Positions 7,325 through 14,106 of a stretch of 64,000 nt of DNA are shown here, in pieces. The notes under the pieces are model-generated. The model searched no databases, had not been told where the DNA came from, and saw only the letters and a program-made list of their open reading frames with translations. Position 1 is the stretch's first letter. Each line of letters starts with the position of its first letter. The position numbers and the translations under genes were made by a program. This stretch comes from a virus: positions 22,544 through 86,543 of the IMG/VR virus record IMGVR_UViG_3300034068_000286; one strand, given 5' to 3'.

Positions 7325-7613
7325 TAGGAGTCTCCTCTGCTTCTATAAGAATACCACGTCGGTTGGGATAACGTATCCCAAAGTTTTTGTTTAGTTCTTC
7401 CATGGTTGTACCTTGGCATATGAATTCATCAGTTGTTGCATCATAAGCAAATATCTTATCACCATGTTTTTCTACTCGCATGAAAAGTATTTTGTTGAGT
7501 ATATTATGAACGTCTTTTTCTACTTCTCTTAAATTGCGCTCAACTTTGCGGAACCACAGCCAAACACCAATGAGCACGGCCCAGCAAATAATAATCCAAA
7601 ACCAGTCGTCCAT
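7314..7613 (-). CDS. small membrane-anchored phage protein
   Basis: Residues 3-22 of this 99-residue protein form one hydrophobic segment (WFWIIICWAVLIGVWLWF), followed by a charged helix (KVERNLREVEKDVHNIL) and a compact C-terminal part (VEKHGDKIFAYDATTDEFIC). The layout fits a single-pass inner-membrane protein with a cytoplasmic domain. Function unknown. It shares one base with the WYL_2-like gene. Confidence 0.55.
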   Translation of the reverse strand: MDDWFWIIICWAVLIGVWLWFRKVERNLREVEKDVHNILNKILFMRVEKHGDKIFAYDATTDEFICQGTTMEELNKNFGIRYPNRRGILIEAEETPNVL

Positions 7614-7888
7614 TATACAGCCCGCACACTGATCACATTGTCAACACGGAAGCTACGCCATTGTTGTTTGTCTGTACAAAACACACTCATAACTTCTAGC
7701 TTGGGTTCTTTCTTTTTCTTACCTTCAACTATTTCCACATGCGGTAGCAATGCAGTTTGCAAAGTACAAGGCATAGTACGAACCTCACCATCCACCTTGG
7801 TAAAGGTAACTTCTACAATACCAGTGTTAAGTTGTTCACTGAGAACTAGTCTACGCTGTTCTAGTGTTTCTTTATCAAATTGAATCAT
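7613..7888 (-). CDS. WYL_2-like SH3-fold phage protein
   Basis: This 91-residue protein has TGIVEVTFTKVDGEVRTMPC, then VMSVFCTDKQQWRSFRV and NVISVR. That is, from memory, the Sm/SH3-like WYL_2 family of phage proteins. I chose the ATG at 7886-7888, preceded by AAGG at good distance; the longer frame begins at TTG inside the previous gene. It is probably a small ligand- or nucleic acid-binding protein. Confidence 0.6.
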   Translation of the reverse strand: MIQFDKETLEQRRLVLSEQLNTGIVEVTFTKVDGEVRTMPCTLQTALLPHVEIVEGKKKKEPKLEVMSVFCTDKQQWRSFRVDNVISVRAV

Positions 7889-7901
7889 TCCGGTTACCTT
7901 A

Positions 7902-8369
7902 TCAATTAAATTTAAAATCAGTTGAGTCAAAAATATCTAAGGCTTTGTCTCTTCCAAACTTTTCCATTACTCTAATGCTACACCAGGCTCCTGCAAGGTG
8001 TTCTGTCGGTGCGCCCAATGGACATATACCACTACTTGATGCGCTATATGACTTGCCAGCATTATCAACCTCAATGTCTAAATTTTCAATAATGTCATTA
8101 ATCATGTTTTCTAAATCATTGAATTTAATTTTGAACAGTTCTCGTTGACCATAATTTCCTATAGCGCAATATTCCAGCTTCCTTTTAAGAGTATCTTCGA
8201 GAGTTTTGATATCTCTACCTCTGCCAAAATATACTTTGTCAAGCTCAAATCGTTTAGCTAAAAATCGTTGCCGCAATCTTACAGCTGAATATGGTGTTAT
8301 GGAAATTCCTATTTTCCATACATCTGCCTGTCCAGATAACTCTTTATGAATATAAAAAAAGTTAGACAT
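7902..8369 (-). CDS. GIY-YIG-like protein (T5orf172/Mug113 type)
   Basis: This 155-residue protein has FFYIHKELSG at the start, VWKIGIS about ten residues later, RLRQRF, and LEDTLKRKLEY, matching the Y-x-I...KIGI...R...E order of the T5orf172/Mug113 branch of the GIY-YIG nuclease fold. It may act as an endonuclease, possibly in host DNA breakdown or homing. Another protein of the same kind lies one gene upstream (8685-8996), so the two may have arisen by duplication and divergence. Confidence 0.55.
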   Translation of the reverse strand: MSNFFYIHKELSGQADVWKIGISITPYSAVRLRQRFLAKRFELDKVYFGRGRDIKTLEDTLKRKLEYCAIGNYGQRELFKIKFNDLENMINDIIENLDIEVDNAGKSYSASSSGICPLGAPTEHLAGAWCSIRVMEKFGRDKALDIFDSTDFKFN

Positions 8370-8688
8370 TTTGTTCCTTTACAATATTATATAATACATC
8401 AAATTCTTTTTTGGCTTCTGCTAGGTTTGGATACTTGGCGCAAAGTTCTTTGATGGCAAGTTCTTCGGCTTTCATGTTTTCAAACCAAATAATCATCTCT
8501 CGTAGCTTGGGTCCAACATTGATGTTGGCTGACCCCTGTGGCACAGACTGTGCGTTTCCATTTACATCAATAATTTTATATTGACGAGTGTTGGCGTCCC
8601 AATAAAATGCGCCACTTGTGTATGCCCCGTTGTTGAAAGACGATACTTCAAGGATGCTTGGATCTGAACTTATAATGTAATCAATCAT
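8362..8688 (-). CDS. hypothetical phage protein
   Basis: This 108-residue protein has GAFYWDANTRQYKIIDVNGN in the first half and a charged helical second half ending AKKEFDVLYNIVKEQ. It lies between, and overlaps, two GIY-YIG-like genes. From memory similar small proteins occur in marine T4-like phages. Function unknown. Confidence 0.55.
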   Translation of the reverse strand: MIDYIISSDPSILEVSSFNNGAYTSGAFYWDANTRQYKIIDVNGNAQSVPQGSANINVGPKLREMIIWFENMKAEELAIKELCAKYPNLAEAKKEFDVLYNIVKEQNV

Positions 8689-8996
8689 CGTATTTGAGTT
8701 AGTTTAAAATGTCTTTCATCGATAAGGCTTTTAACAAACTCTAGTAGTTGCTCAGCTGTCCACCCATTGTCAAGCCATTCAGTTTCCCACTCGTCTATTT
8801 TCCAAAGCATCTCTTTATTTTGAATTTTGATAATGTTTTCTAGTCGCTCAACATGTGTACGTGCCCCTTTAAACAAATACGCAAATTGTGCTACATCTCC
8901 CCATGCGCCAGTGTAATCTTTTTCTCGTCGATTATAATCGCTTGTGATACCAAATCCAGTTCTAAACGGCCCAGGCAAAATGTAGAAGTAACTCAT
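8685..8996 (-). CDS. small GIY-YIG-like protein
   Basis: This 103-residue protein begins MSYFYILPGPFRTGFGIT and has DYNRREKDYTG and THVERLENIIK. The Y-x-I...GFGIT...RR...E order is that of a compact GIY-YIG-fold protein, with the second motif read as GFGIT. Catalytic ability is uncertain. It overlaps the ParB-like gene by four bases. Confidence 0.5.
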   Translation of the reverse strand: MSYFYILPGPFRTGFGITSDYNRREKDYTGAWGDVAQFAYLFKGARTHVERLENIIKIQNKEMLWKIDEWETEWLDNGWTAEQLLEFVKSLIDERHFKLTQIR

Positions 8997-10132
8997 ACAG
9001 CTTCTACTTCTTCATATAATGCTTTAATTTCATCGTCAAGGAAGTCAATGATCTTTTCAAAACGATCTAATAAATGTTTTGGAATACGTTGAGTACCACC
9101 AAGACGCTGATATAACAGCATCAACACAGAGGCAATAGCTTCATCTTGCCAAGGAAACTCTTCATATCCATAATAGTATTTGCCCCATTTTTTATGAGCA
9201 CTGTGTACCGCCTTATGAAAGCCAGCAAGTCCCATAAAGTAGCCTTGCAATATGCCAGCAAGTTCACTTAGAAACTCTTCTGTGATTTTAATATTTGCCG
9301 CTTTAAATGCCTTAAAAAGATCTTCAATGATAAACCATAACGAGCCGTTAATTTCGTCGAAATGAAAATATGTGTCATGAAACTTACAGGCCATTTCTAA
9401 GATATCATCGTCAAGATTCAATGCCTGCATGTGAGTAAATGTACCCGGCTTGCCAATGAGGCTATCATGTTCTTTATCCACTGGATAGCAATTATATTTT
9501 TCACATATAGATTGCTTACGTTCTGCCTCAATGTCATCTTCGTCTGTGCTATTATCAATGCGAACACTCATTACCTTGGTACGATGGTCATACCAAGCAC
9601 TTATTTTCTTTTTGCCTTTGCCGTTAATAAGGGCAAATGCCTTGCGGGCAAATGCCTTATTATTAGTTTCCATGTAGAGCACCGGCATCTCAACCTCTTG
9701 CCAATCTGTTTCACCAGTAAACACACCAGCATCAATTAGTGCCGCAACCAGCGTGGCAGTATGTTGGGCATCAACAGAATGGTATTCCTCTTTGCCAGGT
9801 ACTTTAACACAATAAAATACCTGAAGGTACATTGGATTAAATGTACCAATGGAAGCAATATTTGTACAATGCTTTGCATCTAATGCTCGCTGAATATCCT
9901 CGTCAATGAATAAGAACTTTAGTTTAACCATCTTGATCAATGGACGTAGATTGGGATTAATCTGAATCCCTTGCTTTTGATACTCAGCAATTAACTTTTG
10001 CCAACCTTTATAGTTTTGTAATTCTTTAACACGGTCAATTAAGGCAACTATACGACTACTCTTTTGCTTCAATGGGTTTAAATTTTTCATGACGTTGGGC
10101 TTACGCACAACATCTTCATAAACTGGAATCAT
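8993..10132 (-). CDS. ParB/Srx-like domain protein
   Basis: This 379-residue protein has, around residues 70-130, IDEDIQRALDAKHCTNI, then a beta segment and YHSVDAQHTATLVAAL. This resembles the ParB/sulfiredoxin fold pattern 'qR..d..h...I' followed by 'viDGqHR..A', with Q-H in place of the usual Q-H-R. The long C-terminal part (about 190-379) is helical. It may be a DNA-binding or nucleotide-hydrolysing protein. The promoter at 10154-10182 drives it, with AAAGAAA before the ATG. Confidence 0.5.
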   Translation of the reverse strand: MIPVYEDVVRKPNVMKNLNPLKQKSSRIVALIDRVKELQNYKGWQKLIAEYQKQGIQINPNLRPLIKMVKLKFLFIDEDIQRALDAKHCTNIASIGTFNPMYLQVFYCVKVPGKEEYHSVDAQHTATLVAALIDAGVFTGETDWQEVEMPVLYMETNNKAFARKAFALINGKGKKKISAWYDHRTKVMSVRIDNSTDEDDIEAERKQSICEKYNCYPVDKEHDSLIGKPGTFTHMQALNLDDDILEMACKFHDTYFHFDEINGSLWFIIEDLFKAFKAANIKITEEFLSELAGILQGYFMGLAGFHKAVHSAHKKWGKYYYGYEEFPWQDEAIASVLMLLYQRLGGTQRIPKHLLDRFEKIIDFLDDEIKALYEEVEAV

Positions 10133-10153
10133 ATATTTCTTTCTAAAGATTGT

Positions 10154-10182
10154 ATTGTATACTATTTTAGGTTAACTGTCAA
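10154..10182 (-). promoter_or_regulatory. sigma70-like promoter of the ParB-like gene run
   Basis: Minus-strand TTGACA (10177-10182), 17-base spacer and TACAAT (10154-10159). The -35 box abuts the end of the gene at 10183. Confidence 0.75.
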
Positions 10183-10620
10183 TCACCAACTTGCTCGGTA
10201 GTAAAAGTCCCATCCGGTCCATTCTTTAGACAAGATGTCCTCTAAGCGTTCTTTGGTCTGAACCAAGTCTTCCCAGTACCAGTCATCTACATCCTTGCTA
10301 CCAAAGAAGAAACCCGATGCTGGTGGAAGTAGTAACAAGGCCTTTGAACGTTCAACTAGGACCTCATCAATAACTGCCAACAGGGCTTCCAAGTGTTTGC
10401 GTTCAACCCAGGACTCTTGGCACTCGTCTGCACCATCTTGTACGTTATCCACAAACCACTTATGGATTGCATTTGACTTGCGCCAGTACATGAGTTCTGC
10501 TGTGATTTCTTTAACACGTGCAGATCCAAGTTCGGGGAATACCTCACCTACCTGGTCGGCCAGTTTATCTTCGGTTTGCCAAAGAAACCGTTTGGCATTC
10601 AAGTACATGTCCAAGCCCAT
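10183..10620 (-). CDS. conserved phage 'MGLDMYL' protein
   Basis: This 145-residue protein starts MGLDMYLNAKRFLW and has ELMYWRKSNAIHKWFVDN and PPASGFFFGS before a C-terminal WDFYYRASW. From memory it is a widespread family in phages and prophages, with no assigned activity. I chose the start at 10620 because the 57-residue gene upstream ends two bases before it; the longer frame to 10680 lies inside that gene. Confidence 0.7.
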   Translation of the reverse strand: MGLDMYLNAKRFLWQTEDKLADQVGEVFPELGSARVKEITAELMYWRKSNAIHKWFVDNVQDGADECQESWVERKHLEALLAVIDEVLVERSKALLLLPPASGFFFGSKDVDDWYWEDLVQTKERLEDILSKEWTGWDFYYRASW

Positions 10621-10621
10621 T

Positions 10622-10795
10622 TCATGCACCTGCATAAGGACTGTAAACTTCTTCATCTGCGGTAACTTCAGCACGACCAAACCAAGAGTTCACTGCGGCT
10701 GTTAGTGCAGAAAAATCATAATGTACTGCCTTGGGGCGAATTACTTCACGGTTATCGTGTGCATTGTTTTTTTCGCGATTAGTAAGTGTTGACAT
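10622..10795 (-). CDS. small hypothetical protein
   Basis: This 57-residue frame reads MSTLTNREKNNAHDNREVIR and then HYDFSALTAAVNSWFGRAE and ends SPYAGA. AAGGA lies eight bases before the ATG, and the stop lies one base before the ATG of the MGLDMYL gene. Position, ribosome site and length support a real gene. No domain recognised. Confidence 0.6.
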   Translation of the reverse strand: MSTLTNREKNNAHDNREVIRPKAVHYDFSALTAAVNSWFGRAEVTADEEVYSPYAGA

Positions 10796-10804
10796 TGTGT
10801 TTCC

Positions 10805-10999
10805 TTAAAGTGATTTAATATGATTGATAACTTGGTTTGCTTCTGCGTAACCAGAATCTTCTAGCATTTGATCTTCATTAATCTCTGCTATCATTTTCCT
10901 GGCTATCATTTCTAGGTCTCTTGCTGTCAACTGACCATTCAGTTTGTAAGCTTGTACCCAACGAATCTTATAACCTTTGAGTGGATCGTTTTCTTCCAT
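10805..10999 (-). CDS. small hypothetical protein
   Basis: This 64-residue, probably helical protein has LTARDLEMIARKMIAEINED in the middle. The ATG is fused to the stop of the preceding gene (TAATG). No domain recognised. Confidence 0.55.
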   Translation of the reverse strand: MEENDPLKGYKIRWVQAYKLNGQLTARDLEMIARKMIAEINEDQMLEDSGYAEANQVINHIKSL

Positions 11000-11172
11000 T
11001 AGGCCGCCTCCGGTTGTTCCATCAGTTGCTCGTTGCGTTTTTGTGCAAGCCCTGCAATACTTGCAATGGCTCGGAAAATTTCAGCTTCTTGTTTTAGTGT
11101 AAGCTCTTCAGATTTAAGACGAGCAACACCAAATTCAATACGCTCAATCAGTTCACTGTTTGAGATATTCAT
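10999..11172 (-). CDS. small helical hypothetical protein
   Basis: This 57-residue frame, MNISNSELIERIEFGVARLK then ELTLKQEAEIFRAIASI, overlaps the neighbouring genes through TAATG at one end and ATGA at the other. Such stop/start fusions are the rule in this run and support it. It is predicted helical, and the function is unknown. Confidence 0.55.
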   Translation of the reverse strand: MNISNSELIERIEFGVARLKSEELTLKQEAEIFRAIASIAGLAQKRNEQLMEQPEAA

Positions 11173-11312
11173 TTTGCAGTCTCACCTGATTCTGTAGCAA
11201 GAGCCTGAACAAAGCGAGCTAGAATACTTTGAGTGTCTTCCATTTGATCTAAAGGATCACGGTCTAGAATTTCTGCAAACTTGACGATAAGATTGTCCAC
11301 GTTTGAGTTCAT
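11169..11312 (-). CDS. very small hypothetical protein
   Basis: This 47-residue frame begins MNSNVDNLIVKFAEILDRD and is tied to both neighbours by ATGA overlaps. AAGGAG lies before the start codon. Probably a helical hairpin; function unknown. Confidence 0.5.
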   Translation of the reverse strand: MNSNVDNLIVKFAEILDRDPLDQMEDTQSILARFVQALATESGETAK

Positions 11313-11449
11313 GCATCTACTCCTTGACTTTCAATCCAACCCAATACAATTTCAATTGGGCACTCTAGTTCTGTTGCAATTTGTTTTGGGTTCAAGCCAT
11401 CAATGTATAATTGCTCAATGTCCCATGCCAGGTCCTTCATTGCACTCAT
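11309..11449 (-). CDS. very small HTH-like protein
   Basis: This 46-residue frame, MSAMKDLAWDIEQLYIDGLN then PKQIATELECPIEIVLGWIE, has the spacing of a helix-turn-helix (IATELECPIEIVLGWI). Similar mini-proteins are, from memory, frequent in T4-like marine phages. It overlaps both neighbours by ATGA. It may be a DNA-binding regulator, which is inference. Confidence 0.55.
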   Translation of the reverse strand: MSAMKDLAWDIEQLYIDGLNPKQIATELECPIEIVLGWIESQGVDA

Positions 11450-11922
11450 GCTGTCACCTCTTCTGCGGCAATTGCCTCGGTTAATACTGTTAATTTTTTA
11501 GCTAGCGAATGGCCAACTTCGTAAGTTGTTCCGCAATACCAAACACCATCTTTCATGATGTAATAATACTCAGCGGCACAGTTGTCACATTGTTCCAGGA
11601 ACTCTTCAAAAGTGTGTGCTACTTTAAAGTCTGTACCTGTCTCACCACGGTCACGTCCGTAAAAGGTACACATGTTGGCTGTAGTGGCTTTGAAGGCTTC
11701 AACTTCATCTTTGGGCAAGTCGTGATAGCTAAAGGCATGTGCTTCGCCAATCTCTGCTCGCAAGGTTGACAAGTCACCTAGTGCCACTAAGTTGTTGGCT
11801 TTAGCAGAGTCAAAATGTTCTTGCAAGATTTTACCATTGTGAGCCAAATAGCCGTCCCAATGACAGTAAACACTTTTGACTTTGTCACCGTGCATGACAC
11901 CAATTCTTGAACGTGTACTCAT
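11446..11922 (-). CDS. conserved phage 'MSTRSRIG' protein
   Basis: This 158-residue protein starts MSTRSRIGVMHGDKVKSVYC and continues HWDGYLAHNGKILQEHF, with a C-terminal EEFLEQCDNCAAEYYYIM. It is, from memory, a family common in phages of many hosts with no known activity. It heads the operon of tiny genes that runs down to 10183, driven by the promoter at 11955-11983, with AGGAG before the ATG. Confidence 0.7.
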   Translation of the reverse strand: MSTRSRIGVMHGDKVKSVYCHWDGYLAHNGKILQEHFDSAKANNLVALGDLSTLRAEIGEAHAFSYHDLPKDEVEAFKATTANMCTFYGRDRGETGTDFKVAHTFEEFLEQCDNCAAEYYYIMKDGVWYCGTTYEVGHSLAKKLTVLTEAIAAEEVTA

Positions 11923-11954
11923 TTTAAACTCCTGTTTTGTTTGTGTATGTATGT

Positions 11955-11983
11955 ATTATAACACTGAACCAATAACCCGTCAA
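11955..11983 (-). promoter_or_regulatory. sigma70-like promoter of the small-gene operon
   Basis: Minus-strand TTGACG (11978-11983), 17-base spacer and TATAAT (11955-11960), followed by ACATACATACA. A GTTG-loop-CAAC hairpin (12001-12018) lies about 17 bases upstream of the -35 box. Confidence 0.8.
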
Positions 11984-12000
11984 CCGAACGGGCTATTGAG

Positions 12001-12018
12001 TGTTGTTTTTAAGCAACA
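12001..12018 (-). repeat. GTTG-8-CAAC hairpin, copy 1
   Basis: TGTTG (12001-12005) pairs with CAACA (12014-12018) around the 8-base loop TTTTTAAG as read on the plus strand. It lies between the end of the gene at 12033 and the promoter at 11955-11983. There is no U-run after the stem in either direction, so it is not an ordinary terminator. Confidence 0.6.
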
Positions 12019-12032
12019 AACTGAGATTAGAA

Positions 12033-12260
12033 TCAGCCTTGGAATGCTGGCAAAATGCCTTTTGGCAATTCAGTAGCCAACCATGCATGAGCATCTTCCT
12101 TGGGCATTGGTTGGGGCAAGTTATAAAGAGTAACTCCAGTATTGCCAGTCTTCAAAAGGACTTTGCCGCGCAATTCTGCCTTGCCTGCTGAAACTCGAAC
12201 GCGATGTTTGCCGCCACGAGTTGAGTGTCCAACTACTGTAAAAAGCTTTGATGTTTTCAT
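12033..12260 (-). CDS. small protein, paralogue of the gene at 63423
   Basis: This 75-residue protein begins MKTSKLFTVVGHSTRGGKHR and later has VLLKTGNTGVTLYNLPQPM and AHAWLATEL. The protein at 63423-63713 has the same order (KLFTVAGYST, then LVKTGHTDIQLYELAKPASK and EALEFLHA), so the two are paralogues. Function unknown. It has its own promoter (12293-12321) and TAGGAA before the ATG. Confidence 0.6.
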   Translation of the reverse strand: MKTSKLFTVVGHSTRGGKHRVRVSAGKAELRGKVLLKTGNTGVTLYNLPQPMPKEDAHAWLATELPKGILPAFQG

Positions 12261-12292
12261 AATAAATTCCTAGTTTGTTTGTGTATGTATGT

Positions 12293-12321
12293 ATTATACT
12301 GCTCTTTTGGGTTCTGGACAA
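12293..12321 (-). promoter_or_regulatory. sigma70-like promoter
   Basis: Minus-strand TTGTCC (12316-12321), 17-base spacer and TATAAT (12293-12298), followed by ACATACATACACAAACAAA. The untranslated region is nearly identical to that of the promoter at 11955. A hairpin of the GTTG-8-CAAC type (12348-12367) lies 26 bases upstream. Confidence 0.75.
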
Positions 12322-12347
12322 CCAATAACCCTGAAAACTGTATGGTT

Positions 12348-12367
12348 TTGTTGTTTTTAAGCAACAA
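12348..12367 (-). repeat. GTTG-8-CAAC hairpin, copy 2
   Basis: TTGTTG (12348-12353) pairs with CAACAA (12362-12367) around the loop TTTTTAAG, identical to copy 1. On the minus strand it contains the last codons and stop of the gene at 12357. Confidence 0.6.
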
Positions 12368-12650
12368 CTTCTAGCATGTTAGCAGGCACTCTCCACAAGC
12401 CGCTGGTGTAAGAACCAGGGTTGTTGTCGCGAACTGTGACATACTTGATGGCAATCTTTTCAACTGTACCAACAATGGTCACACCACGTTTGGTGCTACT
12501 GAACTTGACCTTGGAGCCCAGAGTCAGACTACGTTTGGTCTGGTCTGTCAATTGTGACCGAGCAAATTTGATAGCATCAATGATGCTGGACAATTCGGTG
12601 TTGTTGAGATTGCCAGTGATAATGGCACGGTTGATTTCATGAACAGTCAT
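12357..12650 (-). CDS. conserved phage protein, possible SH3-like barrel
   Basis: This 97-residue protein has MTVHEINRAIITGNLNN, LSSIIDAIKFARSQL, SLTLGSKVKFSS and a C-terminal SGLWRVPANMLEVV. The N-terminal half is helical; the second half looks like a small beta barrel (KVKF...GTVEKIAIKYVTV). From memory it recurs in T4-like marine phages. It is co-transcribed with the gene at 12666, with AAGGAG before the ATG. Confidence 0.6.
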   Translation of the reverse strand: MTVHEINRAIITGNLNNTELSSIIDAIKFARSQLTDQTKRSLTLGSKVKFSSTKRGVTIVGTVEKIAIKYVTVRDNNPGSYTSGLWRVPANMLEVVA

Positions 12651-12665
12651 TTGAGTCTCCTTGAA

Positions 12666-12899
12666 TTAACAGTAAAAATCTTCACCGCGATCGTAAGCAC
12701 CAATCGCTTCGTAAACAACTTCGCGAACAGCGGTGTCCATTGCTTCACCAAACTTTTCGTAATCACTATCAGCCAAGTCACGCAGGTTTTGTTGAACCAG
12801 GCTCCAAGGGCTTTTGCGATAAGTGTGATACTCGATAATGCCTGCAACAGCTTGATCGCCTGCTTCGCTGAACATACCAAAACTTTGAACTACTTGCAT
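12666..12899 (-). CDS. small hypothetical protein
   Basis: This 77-residue protein starts MQVVQSFGMFSEAGDQAVAG. I chose this ATG because AAGGAG is six bases upstream. An in-frame ATG at 12921-12923, eight codons earlier, lies exactly six bases after the -10 box, so a leaderless longer form (85 residues) is possible. No domain recognised. Confidence 0.55.
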   Translation of the reverse strand: MQVVQSFGMFSEAGDQAVAGIIEYHTYRKSPWSLVQQNLRDLADSDYEKFGEAMDTAVREVVYEAIGAYDRGEDFYC

Positions 12900-12929
12900 A
12901 CCCAACTCCTTTTTGCTTAACATGTATTG

Positions 12930-12958
12930 ATTATAAGCGGTTTTTGAGTTTTGGTCAA
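12930..12958 (-). promoter_or_regulatory. sigma70-like promoter
   Basis: Minus-strand TTGACC (12953-12958), 17-base spacer and TATAAT (12930-12935), followed by CAATACATG. It lies directly downstream of the terminator at 12969-12991, so the two form a terminator-promoter junction. Confidence 0.8.
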
Positions 12959-12968
12959 CCGTTTTCGT

Positions 12969-12991
12969 AAAAAACCCTACTTAAAGTAGGG
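12969..12991 (-). terminator. rho-independent terminator
   Basis: CCCTAC (12975-12980) pairs with GTAGGG (12986-12991), and flanking TT/AA pairs extend the stem. On the minus strand six T residues follow (12969-12974). It ends the transcript of the gene at 13002. Confidence 0.75.
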
Positions 12992-13001
12992 CTTTTTGGG
13001 G

Positions 13002-13289
13002 CTATTTTGTGGCTTTTTTGCGACTTTGTAAGTCATTGATTTTTAACACTTTTTTGTACCCAGTTTTTCGTGGTTTTTTCACGTTAAATTCCAAATCTGT
13101 GTAATATTTTAGCATTTTCTTGCTCATATTATGAACCACATCCATACTGTCGTCGTCAATGACCCATTGGTAAGGACACAATTTCCAAGTCTTGGTAACT
13201 GAAAATTTATAGTATAAACTACGATGCTCTGCGTCTGTGGCATCAAATATTCTTAATGGTCGTTGCCCTAAAATAAAAGATTTTAACAT
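13002..13289 (-). CDS. hypothetical basic protein
   Basis: This 95-residue protein begins MLKSFILGQRPLRIFDATDA and has a Lys-rich end (KKPRKTGYKKVLKINDLQSR). The basic tail might bind nucleic acid, which is inference. It is followed by the terminator at 12969-12991. Confidence 0.5.
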   Translation of the reverse strand: MLKSFILGQRPLRIFDATDAEHRSLYYKFSVTKTWKLCPYQWVIDDDSMDVVHNMSKKMLKYYTDLEFNVKKPRKTGYKKVLKINDLQSRKKATK

Positions 13290-13293
13290 AGGC

Positions 13294-13494
13294 TTACCCT
13301 CCGTTGATGGCTTTTATCTTTTCACGTTTCTCATTGTCATCCCTGCACTCGGGACTACAGAAAGTGAACTCTGTTGGTACTTCACATTCGATACAGAATC
13401 CTGTTCGGACCGGTACAAATGGTTTTGCGGTTGCACGTCGAAACTCTTCGGCTGCCTCCATTGCTTCTTGTGCGTCATCAATTATATCTGCCAT
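13294..13494 (-). CDS. DksA/TraR-like zinc-finger small protein
   Basis: This 66-residue protein has an N-terminal helix MADIIDDAQEAMEAAEEFRR, then GFCIECEVPTEFTFCSPECR DDNEKREK in sequence: CxxC followed by CxxxC and an RDDxEK tail. That is the layout of the short phage TraR/DksA zinc proteins, which bind RNA polymerase in its secondary channel. A similar role in host transcription is plausible but unproven. Confidence 0.6.
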   Translation of the reverse strand: MADIIDDAQEAMEAAEEFRRATAKPFVPVRTGFCIECEVPTEFTFCSPECRDDNEKREKIKAINGG

Positions 13495-13512
13495 TATCTT
13501 AGTTTCCTTTTT

Positions 13513-13779
13513 TTAACTTCCATTACTTAGTACCCACATAAAAATGTCAGGTCCTTCAAGTATTACCATTTCATTTGCGTACTTCAAGCATTTGAATCTA
13601 TATTTACGATCAATAACTATAATCTCTACCATCTTGGGAGTAAAACGTTGAATCTGTGCAACATGTAAGCTTCCATCACTCACTGCCACATACTGACCTT
13701 CTTTAAGAGTGCGACCAAGCAAGTCTAGATGACAGCCATTGGTTGGTACACTTTTAATTGGTCGCCTGGTCTGCAACAT
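13513..13779 (-). CDS. hypothetical protein with small beta-barrel look
   Basis: This 88-residue protein has LGRTLKEGQYVAVSDGSLHV and then RFTPKMVEIIVIDRKYRF, alternating beta strands suggestive of an SH3-like barrel. I used the ATG at 13777-13779, one base after the previous gene's stop, rather than the longer frame to 13839. Function unknown. Confidence 0.55.
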   Translation of the reverse strand: MLQTRRPIKSVPTNGCHLDLLGRTLKEGQYVAVSDGSLHVAQIQRFTPKMVEIIVIDRKYRFKCLKYANEMVILEGPDIFMWVLSNGS

Positions 13780-13780
13780 T

Positions 13781-14044
13781 TTATTCCCACTGACCCAGTT
13801 TATGATCCCAATGTCTAGCATCATAAATTTGAAATTCAATTTCTAAACCCAACGCACCTAATCTAAATTTGCCTCCGGCATGATCTCGCTTGACAGAAAA
13901 ATCAAGTGCAATCAGAAAAATAGTATTTGTACGATATACATTCAACTCCCATGACTTAACTTTGGTAAGCCGTCCATGCTTAATAAAAAGTCCTGAAAAC
14001 TTTCTACTAAAGGGATTGACGATTTCAAATATAAAATTTATCAT
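13781..14044 (-). CDS. conserved phage protein
   Basis: This 87-residue protein reads INFIFEIVNPFSRKFSGLFI, SWELNVYRTNTIF and GLEIEFQIYDARHWDH. From memory this strand-rich protein is conserved in T4-like phages of cyanobacteria and other aquatic bacteria; no function is assigned. It is the first gene after the promoter at 14071-14099. Confidence 0.65.
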   Translation of the reverse strand: MINFIFEIVNPFSRKFSGLFIKHGRLTKVKSWELNVYRTNTIFLIALDFSVKRDHAGGKFRLGALGLEIEFQIYDARHWDHKLGQWE

Positions 14045-14070
14045 GTAGTAAATGTACCTGGTGTGCGTGT

Positions 14071-14099
14071 ATTGTACACGAATACATTTACTATGTCAA
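14071..14099 (-). promoter_or_regulatory. sigma70-like promoter
   Basis: Minus-strand TTGACA (14094-14099), 17-base spacer and TACAAT (14071-14076). It separates the structural region above from the small-gene run below. Confidence 0.75.
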
Positions 14100-14106
14100 G
14101 TCTTTT

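Noticed and set aside
10295-10705. 136-codon plus-strand frame opposite the MGLDMYL gene
   Set aside because: Antisense shadow; the minus-strand gene has a conserved start and fits its operon.
12647-12880. Alternative minus-strand frame overlapping 12666-12899
   Set aside because: It lacks a ribosome site; the other frame has AAGGAG at the right distance and a terminator-promoter junction upstream.
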